This document shows, piece after piece, positions 45,853 through 54,398 of a DNA stretch of 64,000 nucleotides. Source of the DNA: Acidimicrobiales bacterium (GTDB taxonomy: Bacteria > Actinomycetota > Acidimicrobiia > Acidimicrobiales > Aldehydirespiratoraceae); NCBI GenBank assembly GCA_029247365.1, contig JAQWLJ010000073.1:23017-87016 (forward strand), given 5' to 3'. The position numbers were made by a program, and so were the translations under genes. The notes under the pieces were generated by a model. It did not search any database. It was not told where the DNA came from and was given only the letters and a program-made list of their open reading frames with translations. The stretch's first letter is position 1, and every line of letters begins with the position of its first letter.

Positions 45853-45970
45853 TCGGTTCGTCGTTCACCCCAGGCGACCGGACTCGTCCAGCCCACCGAA
45901 GTGGACAGGCATCACCGTTGCGGGACAGTTCCGGGATCTCACCGGATTCGCTGGAAGCGAACGGCGCAAG
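45853..45970 (-). promoter_or_regulatory. cobalamin riboswitch
   Basis: On the minus strand the conserved core reads GAATCCGGTGAGATCCCGGA followed by ACTGTCCCGCAACGGTGA, then a P-arm and GAGTCCGGTCGCCTGG, the standard AdoCbl-aptamer order. It ends about 85 bp before the btuF start, whose AAAGGAGG could be masked by the expression platform. When cobalamin is plentiful, uptake should be shut off. It begins right after the stop of the NPD-family gene. Confidence 0.92.
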
Positions 45971-45971
45971 G

Positions 45972-47033
45972 CTAGCGGCCGATGGCGTCCAAGCGCTCGA
46001 TCGCCTCGGCGACGATGCGGCCGACCAGTTCGGCGCACGTGGGCAGGTCCTCAACGACCCCCACACATTGCCCGGTGGGAAGGATCCCGATATCGATCTG
46101 CCCCTCAACCATCGTCGCCCGCGTGAGCATCGGTGCATTGGCCGCCATTGCAAGCTGCGACCACGAGAGGTCCTGGTGCTTCTTCATCGCCAGGCCCTCT
46201 TTCACCAGGGCACGCAGCGGGGTCTCGGTGAGCTTGCGGAACCGGAGTGCGTTGAGGGCCGCCTTCGGGAGTCGCATCAGGCTGGCCCGTTCGAGCGAGT
46301 CGACCATCTCGGTGCGGATCACCCGTTGCGGCGCACCGTCGATCGCCGTCGAGATGACAGTGCCGGTGACGGGTGTGTCGAGGTACGCCTGCTTGATTTC
46401 GTCGGGAACCTTCGAGTCGGTTGTGAGCAGGAACCGGGTTCCCATGGCAACCCCGTCAGCACCCCAGGCCAACGCAGCGGCGAGCCCACGGCCGTCATGG
46501 AAGCCGCCGGCGGCAATCACGGGAATATCGACCGCATCAAGGATCTGCGGCAACAGCAGCGATGTCGGGACGGTGCCGGTGTGGCCGCCGCCTTCGCCGC
46601 CCTGGCAGAGAACGGCGTCTACGCCCCACTCGGCCACCTTCTCAGCGTGCCGCTTGGCGCCGACTGTCGGCATGACGACCAGGCCACCCTCCTTGAGCTT
46701 GGCGACCATGTCAGGCCGCGGTGCCTGCGCGAACGACGCGACCTTGACCTCAGCGCGGATCAGATGGTCGACCCGCTGCTCGATGTCGACCGCATCGGTG
46801 CGGAGGTTGACGCCGAAGGGGAGGTCTGTGCGGCTCCGAACCTCGTCGATTGCTTCGACCATTTCCGGGAACGTCATCGTGGCCGCCGCAAGAATGCCGA
46901 GACCGCCGGCGTTGGCAGTTCCCGACACGAGGGATGGACCGGCAACCCAGCCCATGCCGGTCTGGACAATCGGGAATCGAACGCCGAACAGTTCGGTTGC
47001 ACGTGTTTGGAGTCGGGGATCGACCATCTCCAA
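45972..47033 (-). CDS. nitronate monooxygenase/NPD-family flavoprotein
   Basis: A 353-residue FMN TIM-barrel protein of the 2-nitropropane dioxygenase family. FGVRFPIVQTGMGWVAGP, GGLGILAAATM, VLCQGGEGGGHTG with the His that follows a Gly-rich FMN loop, and AAGGFHDGRG with WGADGVAMGTRFLL complete the FMN site. Similar actinobacterial proteins include IpdC, a reductase in steroid ring degradation; that specific role is only a possibility. It ends immediately before the cobalamin riboswitch. Confidence 0.85.
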   Translation of the reverse strand: MEMVDPRLQTRATELFGVRFPIVQTGMGWVAGPSLVSGTANAGGLGILAAATMTFPEMVEAIDEVRSRTDLPFGVNLRTDAVDIEQRVDHLIRAEVKVASFAQAPRPDMVAKLKEGGLVVMPTVGAKRHAEKVAEWGVDAVLCQGGEGGGHTGTVPTSLLLPQILDAVDIPVIAAGGFHDGRGLAAALAWGADGVAMGTRFLLTTDSKVPDEIKQAYLDTPVTGTVISTAIDGAPQRVIRTEMVDSLERASLMRLPKAALNALRFRKLTETPLRALVKEGLAMKKHQDLSWSQLAMAANAPMLTRATMVEGQIDIGILPTGQCVGVVEDLPTCAELVGRIVAEAIERLDAIGR

Positions 47034-47174
47034 AGCCTAAGACCTAGTGTGGGCAGGATCCGAGTTGGTCCGGCGATCCGGGCCCGCGTGCCCATCGGGT
47101 TTCAGCAAAACCAGGGTGGTGCCAGGAATCTGTGCCGCCATGCTCAGCAAGTGGAAAGAGGGGGTTCACCAACA

Positions 47175-48212
47175 ATGACGAAGCGTCTCACCGAGTTCAG
47201 TCACGGCGCTGGTTGAGGCTGCAAGCTCGCCCCTGGCGAACTGGCGCACGTTGTGCGTCGCCTCACTCCTCCTGATTCTCCAGATCTGCTCGTGGGGGCG
47301 ACGAGTGGCGACGACGCCGCGGTCTACCGCATATCGCCCGAGCGCGCCCTCGTGGTCACGGCCGACTTCATCACGCCGGTGATCGACGACGCACGGGCAT
47401 GGGGACGCGTGGCCGCAGCCAACGCCGTGTCCGATGTCTACGCCATGGGTGGCACGCCCATCCTCGGGCTCAATCTCGTGTGTTGGAACACCGAAGAGCT
47501 GTCCAACGAACTCCTCGGCGATGTCCTCCTCGGCGGTCAAGACATCGCTGACGAGTGCGGTTTCCTCGTCGCCGGCGGCCACACCGTCGACGATCCCGAA
47601 CCCAAGTACGGCATGGCTGTGGTCGGCGAGGTTCACCCCGACCACATGCTCACCAACGCCGGTCTCCTTGCCGGGCAATCGCTGATTCTCACCAAGCCAC
47701 TCGGCATCGGCATCATCACCACTGCACAAAAACGAAATGTGGTCGACGACGCCACCATCGCGGCGGCAATCGACTCGATGACTCGCACGAACGCAGCGGC
47801 CGCAGCCGCTGCAGTCGCCGCAGGGGCCACGGGCGCCACCGATGTCACAGGCTTCGGCCTGCTCGGGCACGCCGGCCGGATGGCTCAGGAATCGGGTGTG
47901 TCGCTGCGAATTGACATCAACTCGGTACCGGTTATCGACGGTGCCCGTGAACTCGCCGCCGACGGTGTCGTTCCCGGGGGGACAGGCCGCAACCTGGCCT
48001 GGATCCTCGATTCTGTCGAGATAGGCCACGGCGTGAACGAGCTCGACGTGACGATTCTCGGTGACGCACAAACGAGCGGGGGACTCGTGTTCGGCGTCGA
48101 TCCCGCAGCGGCCGACGGCGTCGTCGCCGATCTCATCGCCACTGGTCACACCGCTGCGCATATCGGTGACGTCACCGCCGGCAACGGACAGATTCTTTTG
48201 GCCGGTAGCTGA
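47175..48212 (+). CDS. selD: selenophosphate synthetase, selenocysteine-containing
   Basis: A 345-residue SelD that makes selenophosphate from selenide and ATP. ATG at 47175 has GAGGGGG about ten bases upstream. The reading frame gives MTKRLTEFSHGAG, then an in-frame TGA (47214-47216), then GCKLAPGELAHVVRRL, aligning exactly with E. coli SelD SHGAG-C-GCK. The TGA therefore stands for selenocysteine at the catalytic Cys17 position (Sec14 here). Downstream GDDAAVYRIS, AMGGTP, GGHTVDDPEPKYG and ATDVTGFGLLGH confirm SelD. A start at 47253 (MRRLTPP) would remove the catalytic residue. Stop is 6 bp from convergent fur. Confidence 0.93.
47214..47239 (+). promoter_or_regulatory. selenocysteine UGA codon and putative SECIS hairpin
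   Basis: UGA codon at 47214-47216 followed 10 bases later by a small hairpin (TCGCC 47227-47231, loop CCT, GGCGA 47235-47239) inside the coding region. Bacterial SECIS elements lie in this place and bind SelB. The loop lacks the E. coli GU signature, so the exact element is a guess; the codon is well supported. Confidence 0.6.
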
Positions 48213-48218
48213 CGTCGC

Positions 48219-48629
48219 TTAGCGGCAGTCCGCGCAGGTGCCTTGGTAGACGATCTCAGCGGACGTGATCGCCATACCGTGGTGCTGGGCAGCCGGCAGC
48301 GTCGGCGCCTTGATGCCATGGGCGACGTCGAAGACCGACCCACACGATTCGCACACAAGGTGGTGGTGGACCGGCGCGATGTTCGGGTCGTAGCGCTTCG
48401 AGCGGCCGTCAAGCGAGAGCTCTCGGAGCTCCCCCATCTCGGTGAACTGCTGGAGCGTCGAATACACGGTGGCCCGACTGATCTCGGGGAGCAGCGCCTG
48501 TGCCTGGTCGAGCACTTCGTCAGCGGTGAGGTGCACGTTCTCGCCTTCGAGGACCTGCGCAACGGCGCGGCGCTGGGCCGTAAGGCGGTAGCCGCGGGCC
48601 TGCAAGCGCTCGAGGAGAGACGGAGACAT
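48219..48629 (-). CDS. Fur family repressor
   Basis: A 136-residue metalloregulator. Winged helix YRLTAQRRAVAQVLEGENVHLTADEVLDQ, the dimerisation half with HHHLVCESCGSVFD and the final CADC pair form the two CxxC structural zinc site. DPNIAPVHHHLVC carries regulatory His ligands. This arrangement is shared by FurA, PerR and Zur; metal specificity cannot be read safely. Convergent with selD. Confidence 0.9.
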   Translation of the reverse strand: MSPSLLERLQARGYRLTAQRRAVAQVLEGENVHLTADEVLDQAQALLPEISRATVYSTLQQFTEMGELRELSLDGRSKRYDPNIAPVHHHLVCESCGSVFDVAHGIKAPTLPAAQHHGMAITSAEIVYQGTCADCR

Positions 48630-48699
48630 ACGGCTGCCAGGCTACCGATACCGATTTCGCAAGGCCAACACCCTCAGGTGGGTGGCCTAGTGTCCCACC

Positions 48700-49713
48700 A
48701 TGCGCGTCGCAGTCACAGGGGCCACCGGCTTCATCGGAGGCCACGTCACGAGCCAGGCGATCGCGGCCGGCCACCGGGTGATCGCGCTGGTCCGTTCCCC
48801 CGACAAGTTGGCGGCGTCGATGGACTCGCTGGGCGTCGAGATGCCCGAGTACATCGTTGGGGACATGACCGATGAGGCCTCGATCACTGCGCTGCTCGAG
48901 GGTGCTGAGGCGGTCGTTCACACCGCCGCGATCGTCTCGCTCAACCCGCGCGATGCGCACCAGATGATCGATCAGACCGCGCTCGGCGCCCGACTGGTTC
49001 TCGGCGCGGCTGCCGAGACCGGAGTCGATCCGATCGTACATCTCTCCAGCACGAGCGCACTCTTCGAACCCGGCCGCGGACCGTTACGAACCGACGACTC
49101 ACCCACGACTGTTTCCTTCTCCTATGCACAGGCAAAGGTGCAGGCCGAGACCATCGCTCGCGACCTCCAATCCGACGGACACCGAGTCGCCATCGTCTAC
49201 CCCAGCGGCGTCATCGGCCCACCTGCGGGCGTTTCCTTCGGCGAGGCCGGCACCGGCATCACCGGTTTCATTGCGCCGGGCATCATGCCGACCCGTCACG
49301 CGGCGATGTCGTTCATCGACGTTCGAGACCTCGCCGCACTCGTCGTTTCGCTGCTCGAACCCGGCCAGGGTGCCCGCCGCTTCCTCGCGACCGGCACCAA
49401 CTGCACCATGACAGAACTCGCCACGATTTGCTCCAGACTCACCGGTCGGACGTTTCGGGTGCCACCAGTTCCCGCAGCGATGCTGCGAGGGTCGGGAATC
49501 GTCATGGACCGTATCCGTAAAGCCATCCCCTTTTATTCCCCCCTCACCGAAGAGGGAATGACGACGATCACCCGGTGGGATGGCGCCGACGACACCGACC
49601 TCACCTCGCTGGGCATCACCCTCCGGCCGATCGACGAGACGATGACCGACACGATGCGCGCCCTGCGCGACAACGGTCACCTCAAGGACAAGCACATCGG
49701 GCTGCTCGCCTGA
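48700..49713 (+). CDS. NAD-dependent epimerase/dehydratase
   Basis: A 337-residue extended SDR. MRVAVTGATGFIGGHV (1-16) is the Rossmann glycine motif; STSAL and YAQAK (about 142-146) carry the catalytic Ser/Tyr/Lys; FIDVRDLAALVV is the usual end of the core. Similarity in pattern to 3-beta-hydroxysteroid and flavanone-type reductases is possible. Followed 16 bp later by another SDR on the same strand. Confidence 0.85.
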   Translation: MRVAVTGATGFIGGHVTSQAIAAGHRVIALVRSPDKLAASMDSLGVEMPEYIVGDMTDEASITALLEGAEAVVHTAAIVSLNPRDAHQMIDQTALGARLVLGAAAETGVDPIVHLSSTSALFEPGRGPLRTDDSPTTVSFSYAQAKVQAETIARDLQSDGHRVAIVYPSGVIGPPAGVSFGEAGTGITGFIAPGIMPTRHAAMSFIDVRDLAALVVSLLEPGQGARRFLATGTNCTMTELATICSRLTGRTFRVPPVPAAMLRGSGIVMDRIRKAIPFYSPLTEEGMTTITRWDGADDTDLTSLGITLRPIDETMTDTMRALRDNGHLKDKHIGLLA

Positions 49714-49729
49714 CCGACTAGGAGAACCC

Positions 49730-50503
49730 ATGGATCGAGACAAGCTCGACTCGCTGCACGACCTGACCGGCCGCGTCGCCATCGTCACCGGGGGAACCCG
49801 CGGGATCGGCAAGGCGATCGCCGAAGGCTTTGGTCTTGCTGGCGCGACGATCGCCGTCGCCAGCCGTAAGGCTGACGCGTGCAACACCATGGTCGCCCAT
49901 CTCAACTCATTGGGGATCGAGGCGATCGGTGTGCCGACCCACATGGCCGACCTCAACGACATCGGCAACCTCGTCGACCGCACGGTCGAAGCATTCGGCG
50001 GCATCGACATCATCGTCAACGGCGCAGCCAACGCGCTGGCCTTGCCTCTCGGCCAGCTCACCGAGGAGGCTTGGGCAAAGTCCCTCGACACCAACGTCCG
50101 AGGCCCGGCGTTTCTCGTCGAGAAGGCACTTCCCCAGCTCGAAGCGTCCGATCATGCTGCGGTGCTCAACATCATCTCGGTGGCTGCGTTCGTCTTCAAT
50201 CCCCATGGCGCCATGTACGCCGCTGGCAAGTCGGCCTTGCTGTCGATGACGCGATCGATGGGCTCAGCCTTTGCCGAGAAAGGCATCCGAGTCAACGCGC
50301 TCGCGCCCGGAACGGTCATGACCGACATGGTGCTGAACAACACGCCCGAGCGCATCGAGTCGATGGAACGGGCCAACTACATGAACCGGGGCGCCGACCC
50401 CGACGAGATGGTCGGCCCCGCGCTCCTTTTGTGCTCCGACGCCGGCAGCTTCATCACCGGCCAGGTGGTCACCGCTGATGGCGGCCTTGCCCCGCCGCGC
50501 TAG
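49730..50503 (+). CDS. short-chain dehydrogenase/reductase
   Basis: A 257-residue SDR. TGGTRGIG (cofactor), NGAANALALP in place of NNAG, IISVAAFVFN with catalytic Ser, YAAGKSAL (Tyr/Lys) and TGQVVTADGG. A ribosome site AGGAG is just upstream of ATG 49730. Similar enzymes act in fatty-acid or steroid CoA degradation; substrate unknown. Convergent with the HD gene. Confidence 0.87.
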   Translation: MDRDKLDSLHDLTGRVAIVTGGTRGIGKAIAEGFGLAGATIAVASRKADACNTMVAHLNSLGIEAIGVPTHMADLNDIGNLVDRTVEAFGGIDIIVNGAANALALPLGQLTEEAWAKSLDTNVRGPAFLVEKALPQLEASDHAAVLNIISVAAFVFNPHGAMYAAGKSALLSMTRSMGSAFAEKGIRVNALAPGTVMTDMVLNNTPERIESMERANYMNRGADPDEMVGPALLLCSDAGSFITGQVVTADGGLAPPR

Positions 50504-50512
50504 CCGAACAGC

Positions 50513-51094
50513 TCAGTCACCGAGCGAGTTCTTCGTCTCGGCGGTGATCGTGCGGATCAGCGGCTCGAAGTGCTCAAGCGGGTACGTTTCGGCTTCAGGG
50601 TCGAAGGCCTGCTGATCCCAGTCGTCAGTGAACGTCGCGCACAGCTGCCACCACGGCTCAGACGAGTCGTACTTGGTGTGGCGTAGGTCGGTGGGCGCGC
50701 CAAAGTGGCCGTAGTAGTGCATGCCCTGGAAGTCCTGATGGTTCTTGATCGCCAAGTAGACGTCGTCGCGGACGTAGGGCTGGATCATCTCCGCGGAGAT
50801 GGCGCCGTGGTTCGGCACCGAGATCGCCTTGCCGACGTCATGCATCAGCGCGCCGAAGATCATCTCGTCGTCCGCACCGGCCTTCTCGGCCAGGGTTGCC
50901 GTCTGCAGGCAGTGGGTGAGCTGATCGGTGATGAAACCGTCACTGATCTCTGCGAGCGACTCGAGCAGCATGATCAGCCGATCGGCCACTCGCCCCTGGT
51001 TGGCGAAGGTTCGTTCGCCGATGTGGGCCCACTGCTCGGCAGTGGACTCGTCCATTCGGGTGAAGCTCTCGGGATTCGCGTCGGTAACAGCCAT
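50513..51094 (-). CDS. HD-domain protein (PhnZ/MIOX-like)
   Basis: A 193-residue HD phosphohydrolase-superfamily protein. Metal ligands: H in DQLTHCLQTA (about 61), HD in GALMHDVGKA (about 85-86), H in PNHGAIS, then H in KNHQDF and a distal Asp in TDDWDQQ. The extra His pattern fits the mixed-valent di-iron oxygenase branch (PhnZ, myo-inositol oxygenase) as well as hydrolases. Divergent from the FAD oxidoreductase, 34 bp between starts. Confidence 0.8.
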   Translation of the reverse strand: MAVTDANPESFTRMDESTAEQWAHIGERTFANQGRVADRLIMLLESLAEISDGFITDQLTHCLQTATLAEKAGADDEMIFGALMHDVGKAISVPNHGAISAEMIQPYVRDDVYLAIKNHQDFQGMHYYGHFGAPTDLRHTKYDSSEPWWQLCATFTDDWDQQAFDPEAETYPLEHFEPLIRTITAETKNSLGD

Positions 51095-51128
51095 GCCGCG
51101 AGCGTAGTGGGAGCTCTAAGGTGCGGCC

Positions 51129-52274
51129 ATGACGAACTGTGATGTGGTGATCGTCGGTGGCGGTATCGGTGGGATCTCGGCTGCGGCGCGGCTGGCCGCC
51201 GACGGCGGGTCAGTGATCCTCCTCGAGGCCGAGTCGACGCTGGCGTACCACACGACTGGCCGCTCAGCCGCTCAGTATCTCGAGAACTACGGCAACGACA
51301 CGGTCCGACGCCTCACGCTGATGACGCGTCCCTTCCTCGAGCCGTTCCTCGGTCCCCGTCCTCTGTTGCAAATCGGCCGCGAGGCCCGGATCGATGACCT
51401 CCGAGCGCGAGTCGAACATGCCATCGAACTTGTGCCCTCGACCGAGTTCGTCGACGGCGAGACCGCCCGCCAACTCTTTCCACTCCTCGCTCCTGACATC
51501 GCTGGCGGTCTCTACGAGCCCGACTCGCAAGACATCGACGTCGCTGCGCTCCATCAGGAGTACGTGCGCTGGTTCCGGGCCGAGGGTGGAACGATCCTGG
51601 CATCGGCATCAGTTCGCTCGCTGACCCGATCCGAGGGTCGTTGGCGGGTCGAGGCCGGCGAGCACACGATCGATGCGGCGATCGTCGCCAACGCGGCGGG
51701 TGCCTGGGGTGACCAAGTCGCCACCCTCGCAGGAGCAGAACCGCTCGGCCTGTACCCGCTGCGGCGCACGATCGCGATCGCCTCGATCCCTGATGGGCAC
51801 GACCCGAACGACGTAGCTCGCTGGCCGTTGACCTCGTTCGAGCCCGACGAGGGACCGATGGTCGGCTACTGCAAGCCGGAGCCGGGGGGCCTCATGGTTT
51901 CCCCAGCTGACGAGACCCCATCGGAGCCGTGCGACGCCAAGCCCGAAGAGATCGACGTTGCGCTCGGCCTGCACAACCTCAGCGAGTACACAACCCTTGA
52001 CGTGCACCATGTTCGATCGACGTGGGCCGGCCTTCGCACGTTCACCGCCGACCGGACGCCGGTCAGCGGGTTCGACCCCGAGATCGACGGCTTCTATTGG
52101 CTGGTGGGCCAAGGCGGCTATGGAATCCACACATCCGACGCGCTCGCTCAGGTGGCGGCGGCCAACATCGGCCAGACCGATTGGCCATCACATCTGGTCG
52201 ACATCGGCCTCTCCTCCGCCGACCTCGCCGCCGATCGCGCTTCTCTCTTCGGCCCACTGATCGACGGGCACTGA
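51129..52274 (+). CDS. FAD-dependent oxidoreductase (DAO/DadA family)
   Basis: A 381-residue amino-acid-oxidase-type flavoprotein. VIVGGGIGGISAAARLA (7-23) binds FAD; AAGAWGD and GQGGYGIHTSDALAQVAA complete the site. It probably deaminates or demethylates an amine; partner enzymes are absent nearby. Its last 87 bp overlap, antiparallel, the C-terminal end of the CPVC membrane-protein gene. Confidence 0.85.
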   Translation: MTNCDVVIVGGGIGGISAAARLAADGGSVILLEAESTLAYHTTGRSAAQYLENYGNDTVRRLTLMTRPFLEPFLGPRPLLQIGREARIDDLRARVEHAIELVPSTEFVDGETARQLFPLLAPDIAGGLYEPDSQDIDVAALHQEYVRWFRAEGGTILASASVRSLTRSEGRWRVEAGEHTIDAAIVANAAGAWGDQVATLAGAEPLGLYPLRRTIAIASIPDGHDPNDVARWPLTSFEPDEGPMVGYCKPEPGGLMVSPADETPSEPCDAKPEEIDVALGLHNLSEYTTLDVHHVRSTWAGLRTFTADRTPVSGFDPEIDGFYWLVGQGGYGIHTSDALAQVAAANIGQTDWPSHLVDIGLSSADLAADRASLFGPLIDGH

Positions 52275-52730
52275 ACGGCACTCAACCGGGACCGGGCACG
52301 CCTCTGCCTGGTAGGTCTGCAATCGGTACCGCAGCGTCCAGAGCAACAGTCCGATGGCGGCCAACCCAACCAGCGGCTGGACCGGCGCCCACCATGCCAG
52401 CGCGCCCGATGTTCCCACCACAGCAACGACGAGCTGGTTGCACACCGGGCAACCGACGGCAAGAAACGAAACGAACCCGCCCCAGACGGTGCGGCTCCCC
52501 TGCGTCTCCGATGCCGCGGACTGCTGCACCCGGATCGCGAAGATCAGGCCGGTCAGTCCTGAGGTGATGGCCAGAATCACGTAGTTGATCGCCTGCACCT
52601 CTACCGGCCGACCGAACAGCGGTGTATCAATCACATCCGACGGCACAGCAATGAGCAGTGCCGCGATCAGCGCATACGGGACCGCCCGCAACCACGTCGT
52701 CGTCGGCAGGGCGCTGAGGGCTTCGATCAT
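52188..52730 (-). CDS. membrane protein with CPVC motif
   Basis: A 180-residue protein with four hydrophobic helices (about 14-29, 45-65, 82-105 and 110-130). Helix 3 starts GCPVCNQLVV, a redox or metal-binding CxxC at the membrane surface, as in small membrane proteins related to MerT-like or vitamin-K-oxidoreductase-like families. A polar C-terminal tail (~45 residues) overlaps the 3' end of the opposite FAD oxidoreductase gene. Function unknown. Confidence 0.72.
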   Translation of the reverse strand: MIEALSALPTTTWLRAVPYALIAALLIAVPSDVIDTPLFGRPVEVQAINYVILAITSGLTGLIFAIRVQQSAASETQGSRTVWGGFVSFLAVGCPVCNQLVVAVVGTSGALAWWAPVQPLVGLAAIGLLLWTLRYRLQTYQAEACPVPVECRSVPVDQWAEERSAIGGEVGGGEADVDQM

Positions 52731-52746
52731 CCATCCGGTCCGGTAG

Positions 52747-53454
52747 TCACAGCGGTGCAGCGTAGGCGACGACGTTGTCGTTGTAGCTGCTCAGTGCTCG
52801 TGTGAAATCGCCTCCGCAGGTGATGAGCACGACGGTCGGATCGCCGTCTTTGGAGAAGACTCGGTCGAACGGGAGGTCTTTCTTGCCGTACTGAGCCGTC
52901 TCCGTGATCTCGAAGCTCCGCTCGGAACCGTCGTCGAAGTGAACGGTGAACACAGCGCCGACGTCGAGGTCGTCAAGATTGCGAAAGACCCCGTCGCGTC
53001 CATTCCACCCGATGTGCGCCGCAAGGACCGACGAGCCGGCGTGGCCCAGAGCCGGGCTCCAGCGGTACCAACCGATCTCAGAACCTCCGGGGATCTCCAT
53101 TTCCCCGTTCGCCTCAACGCCGACAGCACGCACGGGCGACTTGTCGAGACGGATCGCAGGAATACTCAACCCGATTGGAGCCGGTCCGGCCTCGCGGCGC
53201 GGTGCGTCGAGATCCAGACGCATGTCGCCGACCGGCTCTACCAGGTCAGCGAGAGGAGAACGCTCAAGCATCCGGTCCCCGTCGGGGGGAACGGGGACCG
53301 GCGGGCTCGAGGTGGTGGCGGGAACCGTCGTCGAACGAGTCGGTACGACGACGGCTCCCGCCGCAGGCTCATCCGGCGCAGGGACATTGCCTCCGCACGC
53401 AGCTCCCAGAAGCACTAGGGCGCACGAAGCGGCAACACACCGACCAAGCCTCAT
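52747..53454 (-). CDS. class F sortase
   Basis: A 235-residue transpeptidase. A hydrophobic N-terminus ends in LGAACGG (Cys20), a possible lipid-anchor site rather than the usual transmembrane helix. A Thr/Pro-rich linker (about 30-60) follows. The catalytic set is His147 (LAAHIGWNG), Cys213 (LITCGGD) and Arg219 (FTRA). The immediately upstream DUF4397 gene (9 bp gap, same strand) is its likely substrate. Confidence 0.87.
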   Translation of the reverse strand: MRLGRCVAASCALVLLGAACGGNVPAPDEPAAGAVVVPTRSTTVPATTSSPPVPVPPDGDRMLERSPLADLVEPVGDMRLDLDAPRREAGPAPIGLSIPAIRLDKSPVRAVGVEANGEMEIPGGSEIGWYRWSPALGHAGSSVLAAHIGWNGRDGVFRNLDDLDVGAVFTVHFDDGSERSFEITETAQYGKKDLPFDRVFSKDGDPTVVLITCGGDFTRALSSYNDNVVAYAAPL

Positions 53455-53463
53455 CTGGGAGGA

Positions 53464-54258
53464 TCAGGCCTCGACAGCGGCGCCGCGGCGGGTGCCGATG
53501 AACGCCAGGCCGAGGATGGCCGTAGCAAGAACGATGCCGTAAGCGACGTTGGCATCCATGCCATTGTCGACCGGGCTGTTACCGGTGTTGACCGCCGATG
53601 GGGACTCGCCGAGACCGGAGATGCTCTGGGTCAAGACCCCGAGATTGCCTGCCTCGAGCGAGCCGATGGCGAAAACGATGAGCAAGGCGCCCTCAGTGAT
53701 CGGCAGATCGGCTGGGCCGATCACGACAGGCTCGGTGACACCGGCGGGAACGACCTCGGCAGAAATGGTGCCGGCGGCAAGGTCGGCGGAGCCGCCCTCG
53801 CCGTTCGAAACGTTCTGGAATGCCGGAGAGCCGTTGGCCCACACGTCGACGGCTGGCGCAGCAGCAGTGTGGCGCACGGTCAGGCGGCCCTCGCCGGCTG
53901 CAATTGCGCTGACGTCATTCTCGAAGACCGAAACGGTTGGAGCGCGGTCTGCGTCGAGGTGGGCAATCACCGTGTAGTTGCCCGACGCAGGGACGGCGAA
54001 GTCACCGAGGTCGAGCGCAACCGTTTCCGTGCCGGCCAGGTTGACCGTGAGAGCGGGAAGGGTTTGACCGGAGAACGCTGAGAGGTCCTCCATCTCGCCG
54101 AAGTTGAAATCTGCAATAACGACACCGCCATCGACGACGATGTCAACACCGGTGTCGGGAATGCCGTGCGCAAGCATGATCGATGCATCTCGGGCGCTGG
54201 CCGGGGTGGCGAGCATCAGCGAGAACAGCGCCACAATCAGCGCAGGTGCCTTCTTCAT
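53464..54258 (-). CDS. DUF4397 surface protein, probable sortase substrate
   Basis: A 264-residue exported protein. Signal peptide 1-22 (MKKAPALIVALFSLMLATPASA), two DUF4397-type beta domains (~25-120 and ~123-200: IMLAHGIPDTGVDIVVDG; VRHTAAAPAVDVWANG), then a spacer, the tetrapeptide VNTG (223-226), a hydrophobic helix (238-255) and a TRRGAA tail. This C-terminal order matches a sortase sorting signal with a non-canonical motif (inference). ATG 54258 chosen for the signal peptide. Confidence 0.8.
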   Translation of the reverse strand: MKKAPALIVALFSLMLATPASARDASIMLAHGIPDTGVDIVVDGGVVIADFNFGEMEDLSAFSGQTLPALTVNLAGTETVALDLGDFAVPASGNYTVIAHLDADRAPTVSVFENDVSAIAAGEGRLTVRHTAAAPAVDVWANGSPAFQNVSNGEGGSADLAAGTISAEVVPAGVTEPVVIGPADLPITEGALLIVFAIGSLEAGNLGVLTQSISGLGESPSAVNTGNSPVDNGMDANVAYGIVLATAILGLAFIGTRRGAAVEA

Positions 54259-54398
54259 GACAAACTCCTGTGTCGGTGGCGAGTGCACCCCGGGTGGCGT
54301 GCTGCTCAAGCAGACGGACGGACCCGCTGACCCGGATGCAGCAGGCTCGAGATTCGCTCAATTCCGGCTTCCCCAACGGCCGTGGTAGGCCTGATGAC

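Noticed and set aside
47041..47174. Possible tRNA-Sec upstream of selD
   Set aside because: No TCA anticodon loop, long acceptor or variable arm could be fitted; the GGTTT/AAAACC match is a short hairpin only.
47217..47252. selD read as a frameshifted or truncated pseudogene starting at 47253
   Set aside because: The TGA falls exactly at the catalytic Cys/Sec position, and both flanking segments match SelD in the same frame, so recoding is the simpler reading.
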